Positions 37,295 through 49,750 of a stretch of DNA of 64,000 bases are shown here, one piece after another; position 1 is the stretch's first letter, and each line of letters starts with the position of its first letter. The notes beneath the pieces were generated by a model. It was given only the letters and a program-made list of their open reading frames with translations, was not told the DNA's origin and made no database searches. Position numbers and translations under genes: made by a program. Source of the DNA: Symsagittifera roscoffensis (taxonomy: Eukaryota; Xenacoelomorpha; Acoela; Convolutidae); the NCBI RefSeq assembly GCF_963678635.1, contig NC_087066.1, positions 60,172,875 to 60,236,874 of the forward strand. Reading direction: 5' to 3'.

Positions 37295-39150
37295 ATCTTA
37301 AAGCAGCAGGTTACTTTCACTAGCCCTATTTGATACGCAGGATTTTTTCAGCAGCAAAATATTACAGCATAATGGTTATTGCTGCATTCTCAAACATTTT
37401 AGAAAAAAAACATTTTTTGTTGAAAGCATTGGGCGATGGGTGATGGCATTTGTTATGTTAATTTTGCTGGATAAGTTTCACTTTTTGGTAAAAAGTACTA
37501 ATTTAAACAGATACTTGCCACAAACAATTTTTTGTTGTGACATAAACTGTGGCTCAAAAATTTGGCCCGTGATACACTTTTGCTCAATCTAAGTTGAACT
37601 TTTAATGAATAAAAACTATGCGTTAAGTCTAACTTGATAGAATATTTTGGAATTGTTGGAGTTAAACCTCAGCCACAGCTGTTTTGTGTCCACAAAAAGG
37701 AAATACAGATTATGAATTTAAACAGACTATTTTCATAAACGATTTTTCAAACATTTTTTATACATACACAATTATTTTTAAATAGTTTTTCATTTCTTGA
37801 CAATTTCCACAGCTTTTTCTGTGTGTCAAAATTGATCTAAAACTCAAATGTTTTCAGTGCCACGCTCCCATCGCATCTCCTGAAAGCAAAAATGACGAAA
37901 AAAAAAATTGTGCACCATACGCTGTTGAAATAATTTGTTTTAGAAATGGAAATACAGGTGTGAGCATGTTGAGTTCAGGCATGATCATGTATACTGCAGG
38001 TGTGAGCATATCTTCAGTTAGCACACCTGATGCAGGTGTGATGCAGGTATATGCATGGCGAAAATAGACATGCTGCACATTTGTTACAGACATGAATTTT
38101 GTATGATTTTACGATGATCAGATATGATTAGGGCCGAAAAGTTCGGTACGGGCGCTATTCTAAAAGATTGATTCGCAGCCATACTGTACAATGAAAGCAC
38201 TTTAGGGTAGCACAGCAGGAACGTTGTTCAACGACCCAGAGGATCAGATGCCTTGGTCCTTCTGGACAAGATGATGGAAAGGTATTACTATTTTTATTCG
38301 AATTATCCAAGAATCAATTTTTTGGCCGACAAATAGTAATTTTGAGGTACAGAAATTCACTTAGAAATCTATCTTTTGCGCTTGTAAACAAAATTGGCTA
38401 CATTTTGAAGAAATCAAATAAGATATAACTAGGATAAAATCAAGATTAATACAAGTCATAGATGCTAAACTAAACAGATCTTGTTAAGTATACCCTACCC
38501 CCCCCCCCCCCCCGTTGCATCAGCGATGCCAATTTGTTGAAAGTACAAAATTACGTATATGCCTAAGTGTTCGATTCTTTTTTTTGTAGTAATGCCAATT
38601 CGTTACACGGTACCATAGTGGGTAAATAGTTAACAAGATCCAACTGAACACACCTGTTTGACAGCAAAACGTTTGCTGCGCACTGAACTACAAATCAATT
38701 TGAACAGACTTTTAATGAAAATAAAAGAGATATGTGTCTACTATTTGGTAGAGCTTGTTCAAACTGAAAAGAAAAACAGGAGGAAGAACTCTTTTTTTTG
38801 TATCCACACAAATTTCAATAACAAATTGGACAAAATTGATGAAAACAGACAAATCTTCAATAAAACTGCCAAAAATTGTCAATTGTAGCAACATTTCTTC
38901 GGTTTAATTGCAAAAGCTGAAATTCTTCAACTACCGGTTTCCGCCTGTGGTAACCATACCAACTTCATAGAGCTTTCCTGTCGCTTAAACTAATTGGGTA
39001 GATGGGAAAGTTAGTTGCTAAGACAAGGATCTCAAGCAGCAGTATCCAGTGAACAGGTCCAGTATAGTCTTCAAAGTTCATTATGGGCTTTGAAATCAGA
39101 AGCAACTTGAAAACCAAAAAAGCATTGTTTAATATGTCATAGTATCAGCG
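37295..39150. other. Non-coding AT-rich DNA
   Basis: No gene is seen. There is a short region of imperfect GCAGGTGTGAGCAT repeats (37950-38050) and a run of 16 C at 38498-38513. Confidence 0.5.
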
Positions 39151-39159
39151 CTGTGCCAA

Positions 39160-39990
39160 AAACAAGACTGCTCGTATCAGGGCAACGCCTTAAATGATCT
39201 GACTATCCATATAATGAACTCGAACAGTTTTTACGCGTTAATAGTGCGAAATAACGCGTAATCTCCACTTACGCGTTAATAGTGCGAAATATATCGCGCG
39301 TTAATTGTCCCAAATTGGCCAAAATGGCAATCTCTAAACCCGCATAACTTAACAAAAATTGATCAGAGGTGAAATATTCTTCCAAATTTAAGGTGAGGAC
39401 AACAATCTCATTTGAATGATTTCAACAAAATTCCGTCAAAAAGGCTAATTGAAAAGTCGAAATTTGTCGGAAGAAAAAAAACCCGACCCGATCATAAATA
39501 TTCTGTTACTTTCAGTACAAAAGTCGGAACAATAAGAAACAAGACTGTTGGAATCAGTGCGATTTAAAACAAAATGATTGAAGTAATTTAAAATAAAATG
39601 ATTGATGAAAAGCTTCAAATAATATTTGTGATGTTTTTTGAAAATTATCCCCCCACGCGCTATATAAAATACGAAACGATAAATTTCGCATATAGCAAAT
39701 TCTTAAATAGACCAAAGAGGATGCTTCAATACAATTTGGAACGGTTTCTAATACGGATTGAATCTCCGCTTACGCGTTAATAGCACGAAATATATCGCGC
39801 ACTAAATGTCCCAAATTGGCCATCTTTACAACCCTATAACTTTACGTTACATAATCACAGGTGAAGCAGCTTTTAACTTTTGAGCTCAGGATAACAGTAC
39901 CTTTCAAATGATTTTAAAAAATTCTTTAAAATTGCTAGTTAAAAAGTGGCAATTTGTCTGGAAAAAATCCATCCCAAGCACAAAAAAAAT
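39160..39990 (+). repeat. Two adjacent dispersed-repeat copies
   Basis: The first has AAGACTGCTCGTATCAGGGCAACGCC (39165), then TTACGCGTTAATAGTGCGAAATATATCGCGCGTTAATTGTCCCAAATTGGCC (about 39269). The second repeats the latter module at about 39770. Both continue with AACTTTAC/AACTTAAC...AAATCACAGGTGAA-like sequence. Confidence 0.75.
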
Positions 39991-42207
39991 CAAGGGATTA
40001 GCATAATATTGAAACTTTATTGTTTTTTTTTACCCATAATAAGCATCAATTCTATGGTGAAACATCAACAAAGTTTGGTGTGCAAAATAGCATGTCATGG
40101 TCTTATTAGTCGGGATGCCAAATTTTGTTACAATCACATCATTGAATCAGACATGAAAAACTATCTATAAAATTTTGAAACTTGCGGGACAAGGAAAAAA
40201 AGCCACTTTATTTTTTTAATTCATAATATCTTGGCCTAATGATCCAAAATCACACTGAAATAATTAGAACAAAATATAGAAAACATCAACTGAGTTTTGC
40301 TTATAGCTATCAGAATTAACTTCTAGTTGCTTTTTCTGGAATATATGAAGAGGTATACATGTGAAAACTGTTAAGTCCGGAGTTTGAAAATTTCGCTTTC
40401 AACCAAAAACAGACTGAGGGGGACCAAAAAAAATTATAAGGTAATAGCTGCTAATTAATATGCAGAGGTCATTTTTTCCAGAAAAAATGGTTTTCTATTT
40501 TTTACATTTGTACAAAATTTCAGTTTGATCTAAAATTCAATTGAAAATACGTTTCATGTGCTTTTGAAAATTCAATTTTGTTTCAAGATGCAAAAATCAA
40601 ACATAACCGGCTTTAGATGACGGGCATCCAAAATGCCATTTTGTTTTGCGGAATACGAATTAAACCGTCAGAATTAGGGTTTGCCAAATATTCAGCTTTA
40701 AATTTTCAGTTTTAAATAGTGCAACGAAAAGTTTTACAAAGTTAAGTATGGGGACAAAACATGTTTGTTATGGTCTAATCAGTCTGCCTACCACTTTTAG
40801 TAACACTCGGACAGTAAGAACAAAATATTTCTTCTAAAAAATTGCAGATAGTTAGTGGGAGTAAAAAAGCCAAAAATAGAGCCAAAGCCAAAACTAATTT
40901 ACTGTTATTTACACTGAGGCGAAGTTGAAATTTGCAAATACCAGCGAAAATGGCAAGAAGTACTCTTAGGCCAAAAACGGCACTGGAAAACAAAAAAACG
41001 GAATCTCATTATACGATTATGCTTGCTAGCTCGCTTCCCGGGGCAAGGTTTGCAATTTGTTTCGAACGACTCGACCGGAAAATTTTATGTATCGACCGTC
41101 TCGACCCAGGCTCGGTATGTTTCGAACGACTGGACTCAAGTTGTTTATGCTTTGACCAAGTTCAACCGAAAAAATTCGACTAAATTCAATCGAGCAAAAA
41201 ACGTTTCGACCTAGGAGTTCGACTGTGATGTAATTTTTTATCCACTTTATGTTTCGATCTTATGCTCGACTTTATGTTTCGATTTTGTGTTTGAAATTAT
41301 GTTTCGACCGACTCGTCTTAATGTTTTGACTTTGAATTCGACCATAGGGCCTTATCGACTATTCGGCCGAACTCTGACATGTGTTCCACCCGCCGCGTTT
41401 GAAATAATAATGGGGAACTTCGACCCGCGTTGTGTTATTAAATGAAAATCAGAAAGAGAAAATTCAGATACAAGAGAAAACTTAATTTTGAAAAATCATT
41501 CTCTGCCCGAAATTTAGTTATGAAAAGTTGGAATTGGGTTTTAAAAATCAGCAAAACGAAATGAGTGCTAACTACTCGATCAAATAACGTTAAAATTTAG
41601 TAAAATAAAACTCAGAGGACTGCCTTTAATCAATTTCCGTCTGTCTAATAAAGTATGAAAATCAAACAAAAACTCAAAACACGTTGTTCTCGAGACTGCG
41701 ACAATCTTGCGTTTTTTATTGGAATCCAAATCATGGCCAGTATGACTTTATTGTGACCGTTTGCTTCCACATCAAATCCAGCGATAGAGAAATTAACACT
41801 TCTGGAAAGAATTGGTATCCATAATTGCGAACTACGTCTACTCTCTACTTATACGATGCTGCCGAACTGATTTGTGTACGATGTAAAATCTAGTAGTATG
41901 GATTCTTTTTAAATTATTTTCGGACAAATATATAGAACTAAATTTAACAAATTATCGGAAAATGAACACTGATTTAAAGTTGAAGCTAAACTATGAAAAA
42001 TGAACATCATATCAAAGCAAATCAACGTTAACAGAGAACCCAAAAAATCAAGAAATAAATGATTACATTACTGACAAATAAGGCAAATTACAAATTTTAG
42101 CACTGCAATTGATTCCATTGACTACAAATAGAAATCTTTACAAAGTTTTTTTACGAACTTAGATAGATGCTCTTTTCATAGTAACTTTCGTCACTTACTG
42201 GGGGAAA
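39991..42207. other. Non-coding AT-rich DNA with a TTCGA-rich patch
   Basis: No gene is supported. Between about 41055 and 41350 the motif TTTCGAC/TTTCGAT recurs more than a dozen times at irregular 10-40 bp spacing (for example TATGTTTCGA several times), a decayed minisatellite. Confidence 0.5.
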
Positions 42208-45200
42208 TCACTTCTTAGAAATGAAGATCGCTGCAAGAATACAAAGAGTGAAAGTTGTGTAAAAACCATTATAACTTCCTTCTGACCCTTGCGTTCGGTC
42301 TGCATTTCTTTCTTCGAAAAATCGGGAATGACTTGCAGTTGATATCGAAAAAGATCTGTAGGGTCGAGACTCAGTTTGGGGAAGAATTTCAGAGAAAGAT
42401 AGAAGTCGTCCCCCCAAGCCCCCCAAAAACCCCGCTTGTCTTCGACGTCCTCGTGCTTGCATTTGAGCTTGAGCTCGTGCCAAAATTGCTTCTTCTTCTC
42501 GTTTCAAGTCTTCGACCGAGGTGACCGATGCCGACTCGTTGCGCGTTCTTCGATTCGCACTCGTTGGATCCGGATGATTAGGAATCACAGCGGAGTGCTT
42601 CGGAAGACTCGCGCTTGGAAGACTCTCTTCGCCAAAAGCGGAGTCTACATCTGACTCTCGGCGACCTACTGCTTGATGTTGATTGGATGCCGACGATGAC
42701 GACGGTTCATCTTCGCTCATTGGTCTCCTTTCTTTTGTTCTTTTTCGAACTATCCCAGCAGACCCTTAAAAAATGGCAACTGTTTGAATAAAATTGAACC
42801 TTTTTTAATACAGTAAGTAAGGCTTAATATGCAATCTGAACGTCACGCTGATATGTTCAAAACTTCAATTTATTCCATATGAGTCGAATATCCAAATAAA
42901 AAATTCCAGAATGGAATAATTTTCAGAACTTAAAAGTGAAAAAGTACTAACTAGACAACTCTGTTGAACTGTTACTCGTGAGGCTTCTTTGAATGATGTC
43001 ATTTGCCGATTCAAATCGTGACTCATTATTCTCTTCTCGTGACTCATCGTCATATTCTTCCTTGTCAACCGAACTTGAGAAACTGGAAGATGTCGTCCAG
43101 CCAAATTTTCTCTTCGGAAAATTAGTTGGCGTCTCAATCGAACAAGTCGCTTCACTCGAACAACCAACTGGGACTGGAACAGCTTCTGAAGAGTTTCGCA
43201 AAGGCCCTGCAGTTAAATCGAGTTCGAAGGTGCTGCTGTACCTGTTGTCGTTTGGCTCCGAAGAGACACTTGATTGGGCGCCGACTGACGAGAGACGACT
43301 TCGGGATTGCTCGTCGTCGCCTTCATCGTTATTGCACGAGGTGCTCAAACCAAAGGCTGAGGATGAAGTCTGAAAACAAATACGTTCTTTAAGAAAATTT
43401 TTGCCGTCCTAAATTTCTTTTCTATCAGAGTGAAATTTTACTCAATCTTAAAATGGTTTAAAAAAACCGTTCATGTTCCATTCTGAAGATCATTTCGATC
43501 GCTTAAATAAAATGATAAAAAATTTAGGTAACTGCTTTGTGTCCGACAAAAACCTGAGCTCCTCACTAGCAATAGAAAAACCGAAGTAAAAGTGGACCAA
43601 AGACCCAAAAAAAACAAGCCAACCAAAATTTATGTCACTTGCGCTGCAGCTTCGACTTTTTTACTTACTGCTTATAACTTTCAAATACAAAAGTAGCTGC
43701 TGGCTTTTGTGACATATGAGCAATTTTGGCTCTCTCATACAGAGGCTGGTTTTTGTGCGTACCCTTTCTGATAGCATTGCAAAAGGAGAGAGGGTGTTGA
43801 TGTATTCAATGGCGAATCCCCACAGCCTCGACACAAACTGTCCGGCTGTGCCCAGCTGCTGCGTATAGAAGTAATTCAACAGTCGCACGAACACAACCTG
43901 AAAAAAAAACAATTCATTTATTTTGAGCAAAGTTGAAGAGCTTTAAAATGTTTCTTTGCCCTTATGCACTTTCAGACCTGAATTGGTTCTAATCATTTCA
44001 ATTATGCATTTGAAAACTTCAATATATTTTTTTCTTGGCTCCGACCACTCTCATGGAGATAGAAAAAGCTTTAGAATCGTGCTTTTTTCTTCCCAAACAA
44101 ATATCTATCATTTCAAAATAACGTCAACTGGGGACGAACATCCCAATTTGAATTATAGTGCTCAAAAAATTCCCTAAATTCAAATCATTATAACTTTGTG
44201 CAAAATGATTACAATTAAAATATTTTTACACTGGCGGAAGCAATGTCTTATAATCGGGAACCAGACATTTTTTCCCGTTAACAACTTTTCTTACAAATAA
44301 TACTTGCTATTCTTACTAGCTTTATCAGTGAAGCTTAACATTTTTCAGGTTCGTTCCCACTTTGTCTAGAAGTAACGACGTCACCTTGGCAATTCTAGGT
44401 TAGGGGTTCGAGTCCCGGCCAGACCTTGTGGGAGTATCTACGCAATTGGAATTTTTTTCCGGTATAAGTTGAATAGTCGGGACTTTCATTTTTCTGCTCA
44501 ATTTTCGCCGGCTTATTTGCCATGGCTTAAATTTTTCTTATGTGGCAAGCAATTTTCCTTGTAGTGAGTTGCAAGTGCAAGTGTTGTTCAATGTAGTTTC
44601 AGGGGGATTTGAAACGTTTTAGTTGTTTTTATAGACCTAATTTTTTCCGGCTCAATTTGTATCTGCTCAGAAATTGTCGGCTTTGTTTCCTCTTTCTTCG
44701 TGGGCTTTGCTCCGCTAATAATTTAATACTCTATTGTCTAGCTTGTTTGCCTTGAATAAACTTCTATCGAGATGTACGAAAATTTAAATTTAGGTAGATC
44801 TATTTTTTTCAAAATTTTTCATTTTTTTTCTTAAGTTTTTTATGTATGAGTTGTATCGCAAACGATGAGAAGCTCCGATTCGCCTCGGTGTTTTTATTTT
44901 GAGCTCTAGGCAACAATATCTTTCACGTGGTATAAAAAATTGTCAAAAATGCTTAGTTAAAAAGTCGTAAATTGACTGAATAAAAAAGCACCCTAAACTG
45001 TTGGTAGCAGGGCAATGCCCTCAATGTCCCAACTTCCCTTCAATGTCTTTGAAGCAGCTTTTGAAAACATCCATTGAAACAAATGATTGAACTTTCTTTA
45101 AAAATGCCAAAAACGCTATGCAAGTCCAAAGTGAAGTTCTGAGCGTCTAGTTATGTGTTAGCAACACCCAAAATCTTGCCTCAATTCCATTTGGAACAAT

Positions 45201-47411
45201 TTATGAGCGGATTAAATAGCAGCTTACTCAATCTTGTCCCAAGTTAGCTAAATTGCCTTTCAAACCCCAATAACTTTTCAAAAAAAAATCACAGGTAAAA
45301 TATCTTTTTAAATTTGAGTTCAAGGCATCACTGGCTTTCAGATGGTAAATAAAACTTTGTTCAAAAATGCTTAGCTAAAAGTGTGTTTTCAATTTCTTCT
45401 AACTTTTCCGTTGAGGTCAATTAGTTGTAAGCCAATCTGTTGCGGAAGTTTAATGCGAAAGTTCATTCGGTTTTTATAATTAGTAAGAGTATGTATAGTT
45501 CAACTAAATAAACCTACGAAGAGTAGCTTCAGTAACTCTATTCTAGAATGTAGTCAAGTTAGTTTCCCACCTGGTGAAGACCACCATCAACTGGTTGAAA
45601 CCAGCTCACGTTAGGTAGCGAATGAGTACGTTTTCGCTAAAAAAGAGCATTATTGTTCCATCTATCCACGAAAATGAAAAACTAATATTTTCTAAACAAT
45701 TTTTTGAAGGCTTTTGCGGTTTCGAGAAAAATTAGTTTGAATATTTTCGCTGCTGGTTTATTATCAGAAGATATTGAGGTTTTATATACGTTTTCTAGAG
45801 TAGACAGTTTTCCTTGGATGTCTATCAATATAAGCTTGACTCAAAGTCAATTATTGCAATCTGAAGCAACCACGTGGTATCGGAGAAAAATTGTTTTACG
45901 AATTATATGAATTAGCATAATTTTTTAAGTTTCTTTTTTTTATCCCTCATTTAATGTATAAATTACATATTTAATTGTAAGTTTAACATCTAAATAGTAG
46001 CCTCAACGTATAGTTTTGGCAATATCGTCGACAGAATAATTTTGTCGGTCAAAAAGCGGAAATTTTCAGGTTAATTACAATTTGACACAGTTTTTGCTTG
46101 CTGCAATGAGTTCGAAATTGATTTGCAAAGCCAAAAAAGCAGCTTTAAGTTATTTTAAGTTCAGACTCGTTGACCGAAAAGGATATTGCCAACAAACTAT
46201 ATTGTACGCACAATAATTCGTTTAAGTTTATTTTGTATTAACGAACCCTTCTGTTTGGCGTCTCGAGGGAAGCACGGATGGAGGGGTTCTCCAGAATCTG
46301 GTCCATCATTCTTCGGAATGCCTCGAAGTCCATGGCCACTCCTCTGTTTTCAAAGTTCGAGTCCAGATAACTGGCCAATCGCTGGAACTCTTGCTGGCAA
46401 TCCTGAATATCAAAAGATGAATTATAATATTAAATTAAATCGTACAATCATATTGATTATTTACTGCAACCATGCTCTGGTTTGAATTGACTAAATTATA
46501 TAAATATACAAAAAAACGTTTATCAACTCATTATACTATTCAGAAATTTCAAATTTCTCTGATATAAACATCTCTTTGATACGCGAAAGATACAGAGTTT
46601 TAATGACGTTTTGGATCACGATAAGCTGAGCGAACCACTCTTAAATTATCTTTTGCGTGAATTTTGTTTAGACAGACTTAAATTAACTTTTGGCTGAGTA
46701 AATACTGGTTGTCCGTTAAATCCGTTTCTTTACGGTCGTCTAATTTCTTGTCGTCTAATTTCCTAGGGCCCAAACAATACGTACCCTCTCATACTGGTTG
46801 GCGATCTCTTCTAGCTTCTCAACAAGGCGATTTATTCTTTCTCCTCCGTCTGCAGGAGAGGCAGAAATAGCAGAGTCCGGACTACCTCCGTCCCTTTCAT
46901 CCTGGCCTCTATGTGGCGGATCACCATTCAATGATTCCACCGGTATTGGCATCGCAATTGGCAGAACTTCGTTGGCACTGAAGCAAAAACTTTTGATTTT
47001 TCGATTTAAAAATTTAAATGGCATTAACCGATATTAAAATTCTGCAGACATTTCTCTGACAGGAAACATCAACTCACAAGAAAAATATTCATTTTACAAG
47101 GACCCTTGAAAGAGCCAGAAAAGAAATCTTCCTTACTTGTTAGAGGATGACTGTTGTTCGGAGTTTTTCTGGTTGTCCGATCGGTGTTTACTTTTTCCAC
47201 AACTAGAAGTAAGGCACTCCTTTTTAGCTCGAGAGTTGTTCGTAACTTGTCGTGGGATATGAACACCCACCGGAGCCGAGCTCGCTCGTCTTCTCATCGG
47301 ATCCGGTTTCTCACTAGAGTCGGGCTTTCGATTTTTCTTTTCGAGGCGCCGAGCGTCTTTTTGGGTTTTCTGGGAATTATTGGGCTGTAAACCGTCCTTC
47401 GGAATTGGCAT
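42208..47411 (-). CDS. Six-exon gene, predicted 577-aa tail-anchored protein
   Basis: Six minus-strand exons join with matching phases and GT/AG borders: 47411-47137 (ATG at 47409-47411), 46977-46785, 46402-46247, 43897-43763, 43369-42952 and 42764-42208 (TGA). Their lengths (275, 193, 156, 135, 418, 557) sum to 578 codons. The N-terminus is basic and Ser/Lys-rich; exons 2-3 encode a charged, coiled-coil-like segment (RLVEKLEEIANQYER then CQQEFQRLASYL); exon 4 encodes 45 residues rich in aromatic and hydrophobic residues; exon 5 is Ser/acidic-rich; the last exon has an Arg/Gln-rich helix and ends in a hydrophobic FYTTFTLCILAAIFI followed by SKK, a likely tail anchor facing the cytosol. Family not recognised. 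An upstream non-coding exon is possible. The last acceptor (TTTTTTAAG) has an in-frame alternative 15 bp downstream. Confidence 0.75.
44380..44430 (+). other. tRNA-like B box in an intron, possible SINE relic
   Basis: GGTTCGAGTCC at 44405-44415 is a perfect Pol III B-box match inside TAGGGGTTCGAGTCCCGGCC. No convincing A box, acceptor stem or anticodon arm is found upstream, so this is not called a tRNA gene. It sits in the intron between exons 3 and 4 of the tail-anchored gene. Confidence 0.3.
44880..45440 (+). repeat. Dispersed repeat copies inside an intron
   Basis: Modules TTTGAGCTCTAGGCAACAATATCTTTCA...CTTAGTTAAAAAGTCGTAAATTGACTG...CACCCTAAAC (44895-45000) and CAAACCCCAATAACTTTTC...AAATCACAGGTAAAATATC (45258-45305) match the family. 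Confidence 0.6.
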
Positions 47412-47477
47412 TTTGGGTCCAATTTTTTTCAACTTCTTCCGGATTTGTGGGAGGATATGATTTTCACATAAAGGCAA

Positions 47478-49180
47478 ATGCGTATCGGTTTGTCAGGTGA
47501 TAATTTTACTAAATAAAATAAATTCAAAGTCACAATCAATCGTTAAGAGAGACTTAAGAGTCTTTGTGTCAAGTAACAGAACTAGTAAAACTTTCGCTTT
47601 TATAAATTCTGAATCGATACATTTACGCCTTCTTAATTTGATCCAACTTCTGAATAAACTTAAAATGGTAAATATGTTTTCAAAATTTCAATTTTACAGC
47701 ATAAAAATCAATAGGCAACAAAATGGTCGCACTACAGGACAAAAATGACATAAAAATTTCCTTAAAAGGATATTGTTGGTTGTATTTTTTCAACTCCTCA
47801 AGGTCAAAATCGCTATTTCAACTTGACTCTTGACAACTCAGCCATATAAGGAAAAAGATGATAATTAAAATGTCTATATCAAAAACAATGCCTAGATTTT
47901 TATTCGTGTTCAAAACCTGAATAAGATTGCAGCAACTTTGATTATTGATTTTTTAAAATGAAAAGGTTGTTTCAAATTTTTTCTTACGGAATTGATTTCT
48001 CGAATCGAATTTCATATTCAAGGTTGGCTGCGATTACGTTGAATCATCATCATCATTCGGATAAATTTTGACAAAATCAGTCTTCAGCTTATTTAAAAAA
48101 AAACAATTCTTTCTAAACGGAATCTATTTCTTTTATCAGAGAAAACTTCAGTTTATTATTAGTACTGGGTTATCAAAATGCAGGGAGTAACACAAAAAAT
48201 CTTATTTTAATCAAATGTCCTAGGAGAGGTTTGGTTCGAGCGGAAACCAGGTTTCGTTACGGTCAAGCTAAAGTTCAACCTTTGAACCTGTATGTTTATA
48301 CCCCGCAATTCTCGCATCAAAGTTTCTAGGATCAAAGTTTGAATTTTTGACTTGGCTTTAAAAAAATAACCTTGAATATCCTAAAAACTATATTGAACTA
48401 AGAAAATAACCTTGAATATCCTAAACAGCATATTGGAAAATAATGGTTACTCACACTATGAAAATTTTGGCACTTTTTGAGCTTAAAGATAAAACAGGAT
48501 CAGTAAATTTTCGCCTGCAAAATTATTTCAAAATAACTAGCCAGCTAGTTTTGATGGCTGAATTCTGTGAAATGGCAATGCTTCAAAGTCTAAGATGTCA
48601 ACAAATTATGCGGTTATCTTCAGAAAAACAGGGGCACAAAATTTCCTACATAAAAGAGAATTCTAGATTTGGGAGATAAAACAAAGCGAATCGGAGACCT
48701 ATTTTACTCCACAAAGTGAATTCGGTACTGAATTGAAGCCGTTAACTTAATAGTAAAATATAACTGGGTTGGTATTAATAATATTACTTATTTTAACAGA
48801 TTTGAGCCGAGTAAACATGAAATAAAACGACAAGAATCCGAGTCACGAGACGAGTAACTACTACTTGCCCTCATACGAAACGACTCAAAAGCGAGCGCAG
48901 CAGAAAGAGACATTAGTTTAGTTAGGTTAAAATAGGAAGTGAACATCGCCCGATTGAGAACGCCAATCGCTCTGAGACAACCTGAGGATCGGAATTCTTA
49001 ATAGGACAATACTATCTTCTGTTTGACGCCTAGTTCTGGATTTTGAAAAAATCGAAGATTCGTGAGATCTTTTGTTATACACCCTTTTTATTCAGTTGAA
49101 TTTTTTCATCTGCGAATCGCTCATGAATAAATGGCAAGTTACTGTTCCGACTTTCGTAACGAAAGTAACGGAATATTTGA
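47478..49180. other. Non-coding AT-rich DNA upstream of the tail-anchored gene
   Basis: No gene is supported. It should include the promoter of the minus-strand gene. A short duplication (AAATAACCTTGAATATCCTAAA) occurs at about 48363 and 48402. Confidence 0.4.
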
Positions 49181-49189
49181 GCTCGGGGT

Positions 49190-49560
49190 AGGTTTTTTGT
49201 AATTGTGATTGTTTTTTGTAAAATTATGGGTATAAAGATAGACATTTTGACCAATTTGGGACTATTAACGCGCGATATAGTTCGCGCTATTAACGCTTAA
49301 GCGGAGAATTAATGCGTCTTAGAAATCGTTCCAAATTGGCCATAATTGATTTCTTACTGGGAGCAAAATCTATCATTTTGTACTTTATATGGCGTGTGGG
49401 CGGATGATTTTCACAAAAAAATCTCAAATAAAAAAAAATACTTCGTTTTATTTTATTACATTTAATTATTTCATGTTTTTACTGCTCCATAGACCTCTCG
49501 AAGGGCAGTGGGAAAATTCAGGGCTTCGCCCTGATACGAGCAGTCTTATTTTTCTTGGGT
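49190..49560 (-). repeat. Best-preserved dispersed repeat copy (reverse orientation)
   Basis: Carries both diagnostic modules on the minus strand: GACTGCTCGTATCAGGGCGAAGCCCTGAA and CGCTTAAGCGTTAATAGCGCGAACTATATCGCGCGTTAAT, about 200 bp apart. Confidence 0.75.
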
Positions 49561-49639
49561 AATTTTGTTTGGAGATGTTCAACCTATGCTTTTATTTTTA
49601 TCCAATTAAACTTTAATGATTGTTCGAACCACTTATTTG

Positions 49640-49750
49640 AAGCCTTTGCCGAACCTAAGATAAAACACTGCTTGTATCACGGCAAAACCCTGAATAATCT
49701 GACTGTCTATAAGCTGGTCTCGAATAGTTTTTGCTTAATGAAATATTGAC
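49640..49750 (+). repeat. Dispersed repeat copy (forward), head-to-head with the previous one
   Basis: CACTGCTTGTATCACGGCAAAACCCTGAATAATCTGACTG...TGGTCTCGAATAGTTTTTGCTTAATGAAATATTGAC matches the 56160 copy. Confidence 0.65.

Noticed and set aside
38498-38513. Run of 16 C
   Set aside because: Simple homopolymer, also a possible assembly artefact; no further meaning inferred.
42255-43392. Plus-strand ORFs of 70-126 codons
   Set aside because: Antisense to exons 5-6 of the tail-anchored gene, whose spliced frame is consistent across six exons.
44397-44425. A functional tRNA gene
   Set aside because: Only the B box is convincing; no acceptor stem, anticodon arm or A box could be paired.
46186-46485. 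99-codon plus-strand ORF
   Set aside because: Antisense of exon 3 (46247-46402) of the tail-anchored gene; the minus strand has matching splice sites and phase.
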